DNA from: Clostridiales bacterium
Lineage (GTDB): Bacteria > Bacillota > Clostridia > Christensenellales > Aristaeellaceae
Assembly: GCA_004557125.1 (NCBI GenBank)
Contig: SFET01000047.1
Location: 1-23,219, forward strand
Reading direction: 5' to 3'
Length of the DNA stretch: 23,219 nucleotides
Below the pieces are notes generated by a model that was given only the letters and a program-made list of their open reading frames with translations, did no database searches and was not told where the DNA came from. This document shows positions 15,439-23,043 of this stretch, piece after piece (position 1 is the stretch's first letter; each line of letters opens with the position of its first letter). The translations under genes were made by a program, and so were the position numbers.

Positions 15439-16413
15439 TTATTCGTACAGGTCGGGGTACAGACCCGCGCCGAAGGTCTGGATGGCGTCCATCATGTGCA
15501 GTCCGGGGCAGTAGACCTGCACCAGGTTCAGCGCATAGACGTCGCCGTTCTGAACGGCCTTCAGGCTTGCAAAGGCGGGATTGTCCACGATGGAAGCCAC
15601 GGCTTCCTCGGGCGTGATCCAGCCCTCGTACCAGATCATGAAGAGCTTGTCGGGATCGGCGGCGATCAGATCCTCCGCGCCGATGTTCGCGCTGTCCTCC
15701 GCGCCCACGGCCAGCTTTGCACCCACAGCTTCGGCGATGTTGCCGCCGATGGTGGTCGTGCCGTACACGCGGTAGGAATCGCTCTCATCCTCTAGAATCG
15801 CCACGGTCATGGGCTCCAGGCCGGAAGCCTCCATGTAGGCCACGACCTTGTCGATCTCGGCGTACATCTCGTCCACGATGGCCTGCGCCTCGGCAGTCTT
15901 GCCGAACATCGCGCCGATGTTCAGGATGTCCTCCATCTCGTTTTCGACGGTCTGGCCGTCCTCGAGACCCTTCATGTTGCCGCCGCTGTTGTTGGCCATG
16001 TAGGTGGCCACGCCGCGCTCATTCCAGAAGCTCGTGTCTCCCAGGCGGTCGTCGGCAAACAGAGAGCGCCAGCCGATGATCGCGTCGGGCTCTAGCGCAA
16101 TGACCTCCTCCTGAGAGGGACGCGCATCGTAGTAGGGAATCTTCGCAAACTCGTCAGCCAGCTCGCCGGTGATCTCCTCGTCCAGGCCGAAGGCGCAGAC
16201 GATGCGGTCGGCCAGACCAAGGCGCAGCATGATCTCAATGTTGTCCTGATAGGCAACGACCACGCGCTCGGGCGCCTGCTCAACGGTCACCTCGATGGGT
16301 TCCTTGTTGTAATTGAAGGTCGGGATGGTTACGGGATAGGCCTCCGCAATGCCCGCCAGCGCGGAGAGCGCCACAAGCAGTGCCAGGATCAGGGTGAGAA
16401 GCCGTTTCATCAT
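15439..16413 (-). CDS. ABC transporter substrate-binding protein, FecB/BtuF type
   Basis: A 324-residue class III binding protein and first gene of the 11-gene operon. The signal peptide is MMKRLLTLILALLVALSALA followed by GIAEA, with cleavage near residue 25 and no lipobox. The mature part has APERVVVAYQDNIEIMLRLG, EEVIALEPDAIIGW, and a C-terminal LKAVQNGDVYALN, all typical of metal-chelate or corrinoid binders. AAAGGAGGT lies seven bases before the first of two adjacent ATGs. The gene follows a cobalamin riboswitch and its terminator. The ligand is inferred to be a cobalt or iron chelate, a corrinoid, or another tetrapyrrole. Confidence 0.9.
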   Translation of the reverse strand: MMKRLLTLILALLVALSALAGIAEAYPVTIPTFNYNKEPIEVTVEQAPERVVVAYQDNIEIMLRLGLADRIVCAFGLDEEITGELADEFAKIPYYDARPSQEEVIALEPDAIIGWRSLFADDRLGDTSFWNERGVATYMANNSGGNMKGLEDGQTVENEMEDILNIGAMFGKTAEAQAIVDEMYAEIDKVVAYMEASGLEPMTVAILEDESDSYRVYGTTTIGGNIAEAVGAKLAVGAEDSANIGAEDLIAADPDKLFMIWYEGWITPEEAVASIVDNPAFASLKAVQNGDVYALNLVQVYCPGLHMMDAIQTFGAGLYPDLYE

Positions 16414-16461
16414 GAGAACTTACCTCCTTTGTATTCGCATCCGCTCTTTGCGGAATCGCGC

Positions 16462-16498
16462 AAAAAAGCCGCATCGCTCCTACGGGAACCAATGCGGC
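16462..16498 (-). terminator. Riboswitch-controlled intrinsic terminator of the 11-gene operon
   Basis: On the minus strand a GCCGCAT/ATGCGGC stem (16492-16498 with 16468-16474) is followed by six T residues (16467-16462). It lies between the cobalamin aptamer and the first gene, making it the likely attenuation switch. Confidence 0.88.
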
Positions 16499-16561
16499 AA
16501 GAAAGGTAAGCACAAAAACACCGCGCATCCTGAACTCGAGGAGCACCTGCAAAACCCATCG

Positions 16562-16735
16562 ACCAATGTGTTCTGACTCAGGCATCATCGCAGCGCTTTC
16601 GCCTTCCCGGATTGCTCCAGTGACCGGTTTTGTTCAAACCATGAAAGCCGCTCCGCCAATACAGCAGCGGTCCTGTGCGGGATTCTCACCCGACTTCCTG
16701 CGTCTCCAAGACGCAAAATTTATCGACAGGCTATG
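16562..16735 (-). promoter_or_regulatory. Cobalamin riboswitch controlling the 11-gene operon
   Basis: On the minus strand the aptamer core reads AGGAAGTCGGGTGAGAATC, CCGCACAGGACCGCTGCTGT, GTCACTGG, CCGGGAAGGCGAAAGCG, and a B12 box GAGTCAGAACAC at about 16567-16580. It is preceded by a strong promoter and followed by a terminator. The nitrogenase-like genes, both importers and cbiK should therefore be switched off when adenosylcobalamin (or a related corrinoid) is plentiful. Confidence 0.95.
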
Positions 16736-16752
16736 AAATTGTAATCGTATAT

Positions 16753-16781
16753 ATTATATTCCTGACAGGATTGAAAGTCAA
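16753..16781 (-). promoter_or_regulatory. Sigma-A promoter of the 11-gene operon
   Basis: On the minus strand TTGACT (16776-16781) and a perfect TATAAT (16753-16758) are separated by 17 nt. The start near 16746 places the aptamer at the 5' end of the transcript. Confidence 0.88.
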
Positions 16782-16787
16782 GAAGTT

Positions 16788-16831
16788 CAGTAGACTTCAC
16801 AATATTGATCAGTAGACTTCACAATATTGAT
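16788..16831. repeat. Two exact 22-bp tandem repeats
   Basis: The 22-bp unit starting CAGTAGACTTCACAATATTG occurs twice without a gap (16788-16809 and 16810-16831). It sits between the stop of the family 5 binding-protein gene (16857) and the -35 box of the 11-gene operon (16781). It could be a simple duplication or a tandem operator. Confidence 0.95.
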
Positions 16832-16856
16832 CATATGCAGGTTTTGCAGCTTTAGT

Positions 16857-18491
16857 TTACTTCGTCTGCAGCGTAAACCATGTGTCGTAGGAGAACGCGC
16901 CGTTGCCGCTGCGGAAGGACCAGTTCGTGTAATCCCCGGTGTTGTAGGGGTAGAACATGTCCTCGATGCCCAGGGTGATCGCCACCATGTTGTCCGCGAG
17001 GTAGTGCTGGCTTGCGTAGGCTGCTGCGGCGTACTCCTCCTCGTTTTTGGAATCGATGATGCGGGAGAAGATTTCCACATACTCGGGTGTGCTGTTGGTA
17101 CCGTTCCAGGTGAGGGTGCCGTCGGAACCGGCCTTTTCCACGATGCCCTGATTGACGGTGTCGATGATTGCAACGCCCTGAGAGCAGGCCGTGATGCAGA
17201 TCTGGAAGTCCTTGTTCTGGCTCTTGCGCAGCTTCCATGCGTCGGAGTTGGAGACATCCTCGTCCACAAACGCATCGATGCCGACGTTCTTCAGGTCGCG
17301 CACCACCACCTGCGCCAGACGCTCATACAGCGTGCCCTTGCTGGCGCTGTACGCGGGGCTGACCATGATGCGCAGCGCCTCGCCGTCGCGGTTCTCCCGC
17401 AGGCCGTCACCGTTGACATCCACATAGCCCGCCTCGTCCAGAATGCGCGTCGCTTCGTCGATGTTCTGCGCGTTCAGGGGCAGATCGTCCGCAAAGCCGA
17501 TGTTGCCGGGAGTGATGACGCCCTTGTAGCCGGGCTTGCAGTATTCGCCGCCGGCGGTGGAGGCGATCAGCTCATAGTCAAGCGCGTAATAGACGGCGTT
17601 GCGCAGGTCGGGATCGCTCATGACCGGGTCCTTGAAATTGAACTCCAGGTCGGGGCCGCCCAGATTGGTCTCTGCGCCCATGTCCAGACCCTCGACGTTG
17701 CTCAGCGCCTGCATATAGGTGCCGCTCAGGCCCGCCGCATACTGATACATGCAGTCGATCTCGCCGTTCTTGTAGGCCAGCACGACGCTTTCGGGGCTGT
17801 CGTAGAGTTTGAAGGCGACACGCTTGATGGTCGGCGCACCCTCGTGATAGTCCTCGAAGCGGTTGAAGTAGACGGTCTTGGCCTCCTCGTCGTAGGAATC
17901 GTAGACGAACGGGCCGCAGCCGATCATGGCTTCGGGGCCGGTGAAGGACTTCAGATCCTCAACGCCCTCCCAAATGTGCTTGGGATAGATTACGCAGCCC
18001 GCACTGGACATGATCATGTGGCGCAGGAACACGTAGGCGCAGGAGGACTGCATGTTCACGCGGATGCTGGTATCGTCCAGCACCTCGACGCTCTCCATGT
18101 AGCGCAGCGCCACAGAGGGCTTGAGCACGTTCAGCCACAGGTTCAGGCTGAACTCGATGTCCTCCATGGTCAGCGGCGTGCCGTCGTGCCAGGTGATGCC
18201 CTCCTTGAAGAAGAAGGTCACGGAGCAGCCGTCCTCGGCGATCTCAAAGTGGTCGCAGAGGCAGGGCACGACCTCGTTGTTCGCGCCGTAGCGGACGAGG
18301 TTGGCGTACATGAAGCTGTCGTAGCTCAGATACTTGATCAGGTCGCAGTAGGGGCTCTCGACGTCGAATTCATAGATGCAGCCGACGTTGAGCAGTTCCA
18401 CGTCCCGGTCCTCCGCTTCGGCCAGCGACGCGCCAGTGAGCAGCGTCAGGGCGAGCAGGGCCGCAAGCAATGCGGCAATGAGTTTCTGCAT
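16857..18491 (-). CDS. ABC transporter substrate-binding protein, family 5 (Opp/Dpp type)
   Basis: A 544-residue SBP_bac_5 protein, last gene of the second Opp/Nik-type operon. The signal peptide is MQKLIAALLAALLALTLLTG followed by ASLAEA, with no lipobox cysteine. Family features include FFFKEGITWHDGTPLTMEDI near residue 110, the mid-protein GCGPFVYDSY, and DPDLRNAVYYALDYELIA around residue 310. The start at 18491 has AAGGAGGG eight bases upstream. The gene follows the permease with a 41-nt gap. It is only distantly similar by eye to the binding protein at 647-2182, so the two transporters probably carry different ligands. The likely cargo is a peptide or a metal chelate; cobalamin control suggests a link to cobalt. 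Confidence 0.9.
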   Translation of the reverse strand: MQKLIAALLAALLALTLLTGASLAEAEDRDVELLNVGCIYEFDVESPYCDLIKYLSYDSFMYANLVRYGANNEVVPCLCDHFEIAEDGCSVTFFFKEGITWHDGTPLTMEDIEFSLNLWLNVLKPSVALRYMESVEVLDDTSIRVNMQSSCAYVFLRHMIMSSAGCVIYPKHIWEGVEDLKSFTGPEAMIGCGPFVYDSYDEEAKTVYFNRFEDYHEGAPTIKRVAFKLYDSPESVVLAYKNGEIDCMYQYAAGLSGTYMQALSNVEGLDMGAETNLGGPDLEFNFKDPVMSDPDLRNAVYYALDYELIASTAGGEYCKPGYKGVITPGNIGFADDLPLNAQNIDEATRILDEAGYVDVNGDGLRENRDGEALRIMVSPAYSASKGTLYERLAQVVVRDLKNVGIDAFVDEDVSNSDAWKLRKSQNKDFQICITACSQGVAIIDTVNQGIVEKAGSDGTLTWNGTNSTPEYVEIFSRIIDSKNEEEYAAAAYASQHYLADNMVAITLGIEDMFYPYNTGDYTNWSFRSGNGAFSYDTWFTLQTK

Positions 18492-18532
18492 GAGTATTTC
18501 CCTCCTTGTATATCTGGAAGGCAAGCGCGGAA

Positions 18533-19348
18533 TCATTCCCCGCTTCCCAATCCTTCGTCAGTTTGGATTCGCCCCTTCAGCGAAAGAAAGCAGAAGATCG
18601 TCAGCGTGATGCAGAGAATCGGCGGCACATACCACCACCAATAGCCGTTGAAAATGCCGCCCACGCGGAACGCGTCGTTGAGGATGGAGCCCCAGCTCTT
18701 GACGTTCATCGGCCCGAGGCCCAGATAGCTGACGCTGGTCTCCGTGAGCATGGCCGAGGCCACGCTGAGCAGCCCCTTGGTCAGAATGATCTCCTTCAGG
18801 TTGGGGATCAGGTGCCGGAAGATGATGTAGACGGAGCTGCAGCCCATGGTACGGCAGTTGCGCACAAAGCCCAGATCCCGGAGCTGCATGGCCCGCGCCC
18901 GCACGATGCGCGCCGTGCCCACCCATCCCGTCAGGCAGATGCACAGGATAATGTTGGCGATGCTGCGCTTCATGAACGAGGACAGCACGATGATCAGCGG
19001 CAGCGACGGAATTGCGAGGCTCACATTGATGAACACCATGATCAGCCGGTCTGCCGCGCCGCCGTAGTAGGCCGCCATCGCGCCCACGGCGCTGCCGAAG
19101 CAGGTGATCACCACGGCCGAAATCACGCCCACCAGCAGCGACACCCGCGTTCCGTAGACCAGCTCGCTGAAGATGTCCTGCCCGAGGTCGTTGGTGCCCA
19201 ACCAGTGCTCCGCCGAGGGCGGCAGAAACGGCGCGGTCATCTCCCATGGATCATGGGGCGCGATCACCGGCGCGAGCAGGGCGATCAGGATCAGGAGTAT
19301 CAGCGGGATCAGCCGCGGCAGAATCCGCCGGATCTTCTCAGCCTTCAT
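18533..19348 (-). CDS. ABC transporter permease, DppC/OppC type
   Basis: A 271-residue permease. Landmarks are the N-terminal membrane segment, HWLGTNDLGQDIFSELVYGT near residues 48-67, AAYYGG, the coupling loop VRNCRTMGCSSVYIIFRHLI, and SYLGLGPMNVKSWGSIL near the C-terminus. The ATG at 19348 is preferred (AAGGA 11 nt upstream); a GTG at 19357 is the alternative. The gene overlaps the end of the preceding permease by 11 bases. Confidence 0.9.
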   Translation of the reverse strand: MKAEKIRRILPRLIPLILLILIALLAPVIAPHDPWEMTAPFLPPSAEHWLGTNDLGQDIFSELVYGTRVSLLVGVISAVVITCFGSAVGAMAAYYGGAADRLIMVFINVSLAIPSLPLIIVLSSFMKRSIANIILCICLTGWVGTARIVRARAMQLRDLGFVRNCRTMGCSSVYIIFRHLIPNLKEIILTKGLLSVASAMLTETSVSYLGLGPMNVKSWGSILNDAFRVGGIFNGYWWWYVPPILCITLTIFCFLSLKGRIQTDEGLGSGE

Positions 19349-20342
19349 GAAACACACCGTCCTTGATCCTCGGGTCGATCAGCATGCACAGCAGGTCCGA
19401 CAGCAGGTTGGCCAGCACCACGCATAGCGTAAGCACCAGCAGGCTGCCCTGCAGCACCGGATAGTCGTTGGCCGCAATGGCCTTGTACACCAGCAGCCCC
19501 ATGCCGTCCCAGTTGAACAGCCGCTCGATCATCATGGAGCCGGATACGATGAAGCCCATCTGCATGGTGATGATCGTCACCATGGGCAGCGCGGCGTTGG
19601 GCAGCACATGTAGAAACAGGATTCTGCGCCGGGAAAGCCCCTTCGTCTGCGCCACCAGTACGAAGTCCTCCTTCTTGGCGTCGATCATGCTGCTGCGCAT
19701 CATCTGGATGTTGTAGCTGAGCTTGCTCAGCGTCAGCACGCTCACCGGAAGCGCCATGTGCCACAGCAGATCCCGGACATAGGCGCCGCCGGTCAGCCCG
19801 CCGCTGGTCATGCCGCCCGAGGGCGCCGTGCCCAGATAAAAGCAGAAGATCATCAGGCCGATCATGCCCAGACAATAGCCGGGCACGGAGTACAGCAGCA
19901 GCGACAGCCCCGAAATCCACCGATCCAACCGTGAGCCCTCCCGCCAGCCGATGACTGCGCCCAGCAGAATGCCCAGCACCGAGGAGATCGCCACCGCGGG
20001 CAGAATCAGCCGGAACGTCCGCCCCAGCCGCAGCAGGATCAGATCCAGCACGGCCACCTTGTTCTTGTAGGACTGGCCCAGATCAAAGCGGGCCAACCGG
20101 CTCAGATAGGCCAGATACTGCGCGCCCAGCGAACCGTCCAGACCATACTCCGCCCGCAGCTCCTCCAGCACCTCAGGATGGGAGGACAGCAGGTACAGAT
20201 AGTCCTCCTCGCCCACCAGATGCTCCAGCGGGTCTCCAGGCATGAAGCGGATCAGAAAGAAATTGAACGTGGCGATCACCCAGACCGTCAACAGCGCCAC
20301 CGCCAGCTTGCCGCCAAGGCGGGAAAGGGTTCGGCTATGCAT
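19338..20342 (-). CDS. ABC transporter permease, DppB/OppB type
   Basis: A 334-residue permease of the BPD_transp_1 family. It opens with a membrane segment ending FNFFLIRFMPGDPLEHLVG, contains FDLGQSY, the coupling loop VLVAQTKGLSRRRILFLHVL, and the characteristic MMIERLFNWDGMGLL. The ATG at 20342 is used, with GGAGGAG upstream; a TTG at 20348 is also possible and adds two residues. The gene overlaps the ATPase stop by eight bases and the next permease by 11. Confidence 0.9.
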   Translation of the reverse strand: MHSRTLSRLGGKLAVALLTVWVIATFNFFLIRFMPGDPLEHLVGEEDYLYLLSSHPEVLEELRAEYGLDGSLGAQYLAYLSRLARFDLGQSYKNKVAVLDLILLRLGRTFRLILPAVAISSVLGILLGAVIGWREGSRLDRWISGLSLLLYSVPGYCLGMIGLMIFCFYLGTAPSGGMTSGGLTGGAYVRDLLWHMALPVSVLTLSKLSYNIQMMRSSMIDAKKEDFVLVAQTKGLSRRRILFLHVLPNAALPMVTIITMQMGFIVSGSMMIERLFNWDGMGLLVYKAIAANDYPVLQGSLLVLTLCVVLANLLSDLLCMLIDPRIKDGVFHEG

Positions 20343-21024
20343 CTTCAAAACGCTCCTCCCGGATCAGTTCGCCCTGATCGATGGTATAGCAGCGGCTGCA
20401 CATGCTGCGGATCACCTGTGCGTCGTGGGAGATCAGCAGATAGGCCGTGCCGTGCTCCCGCTGATAGCGCTTCAGGATGCCCAGCACCTGCGCCTGCGAG
20501 ATGGAATCCAGCATGCTGGTCGGCTCGTCCAGAAGGATCAGCTCCGGCTCCAGCACCATCACCCGCGCCAGCGCCGCCCGCTGCAGCTCGCCGCCGCTGA
20601 GCGCGTGCAGTCCGCGGGTGAGATGCTCGTCGTATAGGCCGACCTGTGCCAGCAGTGCGCACAGGTGCTCTTCTGTATAGGGAATCTTATGTACGCGCAG
20701 GGGTTCCAGTATGCTCCTTTTCAGGCTCCAGCCGGGATCAAAGGCGCTCTCCGGGTGCTGGTAAAGCACCTGAATGGCCCGCCGCACCGCGCCGCGATAG
20801 GGCATCTGAATCGGCTGGTCGTGAAAGCGGATCTCGCCGGCGGTGGGCTTTAGCACGCCTGCGATCAGGTTGGCCAACGTGGTCTTGCCGCTGCCGCTGG
20901 GGCCGAACAGCCCCACCGATTCGCCGGCCTCGATGTGCAGATTGACTCCGCGGAGCGCCTCGGTACGCCGCCGTGTCACCATGCCGGAGGAGAAGGTCTT
21001 GCTCAGATCATGTACGGTCAGCAT
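20335..21024 (-). CDS. ABC transporter ATP-binding protein, OppF/NikE type
   Basis: A 229-residue ATPase. Walker A GPSGSGKT is at residues 41-48, the signature is LSGGELQRAALARVM, Walker B is LILLDEPTSMLD, and LISHD holds the switch histidine. Like its counterpart at 4854-5522 it is short and lacks a cysteine-containing C-terminal extension. It overlaps the preceding ATPase gene by 17 bases. No strong ribosome binding site is visible inside that overlap, so expression probably depends on translational coupling. Confidence 0.88.
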   Translation of the reverse strand: MLTVHDLSKTFSSGMVTRRRTEALRGVNLHIEAGESVGLFGPSGSGKTTLANLIAGVLKPTAGEIRFHDQPIQMPYRGAVRRAIQVLYQHPESAFDPGWSLKRSILEPLRVHKIPYTEEHLCALLAQVGLYDEHLTRGLHALSGGELQRAALARVMVLEPELILLDEPTSMLDSISQAQVLGILKRYQREHGTAYLLISHDAQVIRSMCSRCYTIDQGELIREERFEDA

Positions 21025-21934
21025 AGCGCCAGCATTGCACCTGCCTTTCTGAAAGCTGTACCACAGGCGGCGGATCGCCGCAGCGCGGGCCTGCGTGGGG
21101 GCAGCGGTCCGCGAACCGGCATCCGAGGCGTGCGTAGTCCCGATGGGGGGGCGCGAAGCCCTCGGGAAAGTGAAAGCCGTTCTCCGGCATCGAAGCGATC
21201 AGCATCTGGGAATAGGGATGCAGCGGCTCCTGAAACAGCGCCTCGCAGCTGCAGGTCTCCAGCAGCTGTCCTGCGTACATCACCGATGCACTGTGGGCGA
21301 TGCGCCGGGTGAAGCGTAGATCGTGGGACACGCACAGCAGCGTCGTGCCCTCGAGCCCGCAGAACAGCGCCTCTACCTCCGCCCTCCGCGCCTCGTCCAG
21401 CCCCTTGGTCGGCTCGTCCGCCAGCAGCAGGCGGCTGCCCGCGATGGTGCCCATGGCGACCAGTGCGCGCTGCTTCATGCCGCCGCTCAGGTTGTGGGGA
21501 TAGTGCTGCGCCCAGTGCTCCGGGCGTAAGAAGTCCAGCCGGCGCATGGTCTCCACCGCCTGCCGGAAGGCCATGCGGCGCGTCACACCCCGGTGCACGA
21601 TCAGCGGTTCCCCGATCTGATGTCCGTTCCGGATCAGCGGGTTCATGCCGCTGGCGTTGCCCTGAGGGATGTATGCGATCTCGCTGCCCCGCAGTCGGGC
21701 GAACTCCCGAGCGCCAAGGCCCACCAGCTCGCGGTCGTTCCAGCGAATGCTTCCCTGCACCCGGCCGCCGGCAAGGCCCAGAATCGTCGCCAGCAGCACG
21801 CTCTTACCGCTTCCGGTCTCGCCCACGATCACGTGCCTCCGGTTCTCCGAAACCTCCAGACAGATGTGATCCACGGGGCGTATGCTGCCGCCCTGTACCG
21901 GAAAATCCACACTCAGCTGATCAATACACAGCAT
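21008..21934 (-). CDS. ABC transporter ATP-binding protein, OppD/NikD type
   Basis: A 308-residue ATPase and first gene of the second Opp/Nik-type operon. Walker A GETGSGKS is at residues 38-45, the signature is LSGGMKQRALVAM, Walker B is LLLADEPTKGLD, and CVSHD holds the switch histidine. The C-terminal extension has four cysteines, C-x5-C-x6-C-x15-C (GCRFADRC...PRC...QC), matching the arrangement in the ATPase at 3947-4861. The start at 21934 has GGAG nine bases upstream and directly follows the riboswitch terminator. The gene order (D, F, B, C, A) differs from the plus-strand operon (A, B, C, D, F). Confidence 0.9.
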   Translation of the reverse strand: MLCIDQLSVDFPVQGGSIRPVDHICLEVSENRRHVIVGETGSGKSVLLATILGLAGGRVQGSIRWNDRELVGLGAREFARLRGSEIAYIPQGNASGMNPLIRNGHQIGEPLIVHRGVTRRMAFRQAVETMRRLDFLRPEHWAQHYPHNLSGGMKQRALVAMGTIAGSRLLLADEPTKGLDEARRAEVEALFCGLEGTTLLCVSHDLRFTRRIAHSASVMYAGQLLETCSCEALFQEPLHPYSQMLIASMPENGFHFPEGFAPPHRDYARLGCRFADRCPHAGPRCGDPPPVVQLSERQVQCWRYADRT

Positions 21935-21954
21935 GTTTCACTGCTCCATTCCAC

Positions 21955-21980
21955 AAAAAAATGGCTCGGAATCGAGCCAT
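21955..21980 (-). terminator. Riboswitch-controlled intrinsic terminator of the second Opp/Nik-type operon
   Basis: On the minus strand an 8-bp stem (ATGGCTCG at 21980-21973 with CGAGCCAT at 21968-21961) with a 4-nt loop is followed by six T residues. It stands between the aptamer and the first ATPase gene. Confidence 0.9.
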
Positions 21981-22060
21981 TGCACATCAATAAAATAAGC
22001 TCCGCAATCACGGAGCCAACGCAAACAAAACCACGGCCTTTTCCATTGATTTCTCCAGCC

Positions 22061-22068
22061 ATGGCTCG
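22061..22068 (-). promoter_or_regulatory. Probable antiterminator element
   Basis: The minus strand here reads CGAGCCAT, an exact copy of the 3' arm of the terminator at 21961-21968. It can pair with the terminator's 5' arm (21980-21973) and so block terminator formation. It sits just downstream of the aptamer, where cobalamin binding could sequester it. The pairing is seen in sequence; the switching is inferred. Confidence 0.65.
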
Positions 22069-22087
22069 CAGCCGGAAACCTACAAAA

Positions 22088-22240
22088 CAAGCTGATATTC
22101 TGACTCGGAGCTCATTGCCCGCTTTCGCCTTCCCAGTTTCCCAGTGGCATCGTGAAAGCGCACCAGCTCCATACAGCAGCGGCACTGTACAGGATTCTCA
22201 CCTGTTTCCCATTTAAGCAGCCGAAGGACTGCACTTGCTC
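22088..22240 (-). promoter_or_regulatory. Cobalamin riboswitch controlling the second Opp/Nik-type operon
   Basis: On the minus strand the core elements appear in order: TGGGAAACAGGTGAGAATC, CTGTACAGTGCCGCTGCTGT, CCACTGGGAAACTGGGAAGG, CGAAAGCG, and the B12 box CCGAGTCAGAATATC near 22091-22107. It lies just 3' of a strong promoter and is followed by antiterminator and terminator elements before the ATPase gene at 21934. Confidence 0.95.
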
Positions 22241-22271
22241 TGCGAAAAGACCCGTCTATTCAATTGGTGTA

Positions 22272-22300
22272 ATCATATCACCTGTGAAGTCGGTTGTCAA
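22272..22300 (-). promoter_or_regulatory. Sigma-A promoter of the second Opp/Nik-type operon
   Basis: On the minus strand a perfect TTGACA (22295-22300) and TATGAT (22272-22277) are spaced by 17 nt. The start near 22265 leads straight into the cobalamin aptamer. Confidence 0.88.
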
Positions 22301-22358
22301 GCGGTGTACTGGTATTTTACGCGAACAGTGACTCCGGTTTTGTCCAGACAAACAGAAC

Positions 22359-22400
22359 AAGCAGGAGAGCACAGCCATAGATTGCCGCACTCTCCTGCTT
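22359..22400 (-). terminator. Terminator downstream of the thioesterase gene
   Basis: An 11-bp inverted repeat (22359-22369 with 22390-22400; arm AAGCAGGAGAG) lies 20 bp after the stop of the thioesterase gene. On the minus strand it is followed by GTTCTGTTTGTC, a weak U-rich tract. It separates this gene from the promoter at 22272-22300. Confidence 0.75.
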
Positions 22401-22420
22401 ATACAGTTACGGTAATTCCC

Positions 22421-22804
22421 TTAATTCAGCTTGCCATTGGCCTTTTGCATGAATTTCTGATTGTCGATGACGAATCGTTCATGCGTACCCTCGCCGATCA
22501 GGCCGCATGCGTCGAATGCCTTCACCTCGAAGACCAGACGCTTGCGATCAATCTCGATGAGCTTTGTTTCGCAGCGCACCTCCATGCCCACAGGCGTCGC
22601 CGCCAGATGCTTCACATTCAGCAGCGTGCCCACCGTGCCCTGTCCGGGATCGAGGAAGGGCTGTACGCTTTTATAAGCAGTATTCTCCATGAGAGCAATC
22701 ATGCATGGCGTGGCAAACACCGCCAATTCACCACTGCCCAGGTATTTCGCAGTCTGCTGCTCCGTAACGATAATCATCTGTTCTCCCCGAATACCTGTTT
22801 TCAT
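22421..22804 (-). CDS. FlK-like hotdog thioesterase
   Basis: A 127-residue single-domain hotdog protein that resembles fluoroacetyl-CoA thioesterase FlK and its many uncharacterised homologues. The FlK catalytic residues are all present at matching spacing: Thr32 (VFATPCM), Glu40 (ALMENTA) and His66 (VKHLAATP), compared with Thr42, Glu50 and His76 in FlK. The C-terminal IGEGTHERFVI is also typical. It probably hydrolyses a small acyl-CoA in the cytoplasm; selectivity for fluoroacetate is not implied. The start at 22804 has AAGGAGAT four bases upstream. The gene stands alone with its own promoter and terminator and has no visible riboswitch, so it is probably unrelated to the cobalamin regulon. 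Confidence 0.9.
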   Translation of the reverse strand: MKTGIRGEQMIIVTEQQTAKYLGSGELAVFATPCMIALMENTAYKSVQPFLDPGQGTVGTLLNVKHLAATPVGMEVRCETKLIEIDRKRLVFEVKAFDACGLIGEGTHERFVIDNQKFMQKANGKLN

Positions 22805-22854
22805 AATGATCTCCTTGTCTGCCCCATGGCATTTATTTTGAATCGCCTGGAGAA

Positions 22855-22883
22855 ATTATAGCATCTTTGAGAAACAAGGTAAA
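22855..22883 (-). promoter_or_regulatory. Sigma-A promoter of the thioesterase gene
   Basis: On the minus strand TTTACC (22878-22883) and a perfect TATAAT (22855-22860) are separated by 17 nt, about 50 bp before the thioesterase start. Confidence 0.7.
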
Positions 22884-22957
22884 GAGTGCATGCTTATATC
22901 CTTCTTGTTTTATATGAGCAGCGATATTGGGATTCAGGGATGTTTTATGTTGTGGAT

Positions 22958-22988
22958 GGGATATTGCCAAACTGTGCGGCAATATCCC
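22958..22988 (+). terminator. Terminator-like hairpin without an obvious upstream gene
   Basis: A perfect 11-bp stem (22958-22968 with 22978-22988; arm GGGATATTGCC) has a 9-nt loop and is followed on the plus strand by TCCGTTTTC. No plus-strand gene precedes it in 22805-22957. It may be left over from a lost gene, or act on read-through. Confidence 0.55.
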
Positions 22989-23043
22989 TCCGTTTTCTGA
23001 TTACTTCAGGTAAGCATCAAGCACGTACCCTTCCTTTCCCTGA

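Noticed and set aside
16788..16831. CRISPR array
   Set aside because: There are only two copies of the 22-bp unit with no spacer between them, and no cas gene is present.
16827..18644. 605-aa plus-strand open frame
   Set aside because: It lies antisense to the family 5 binding-protein gene, which has a signal peptide, ribosome binding site and family motifs. The plus frame has none of these.
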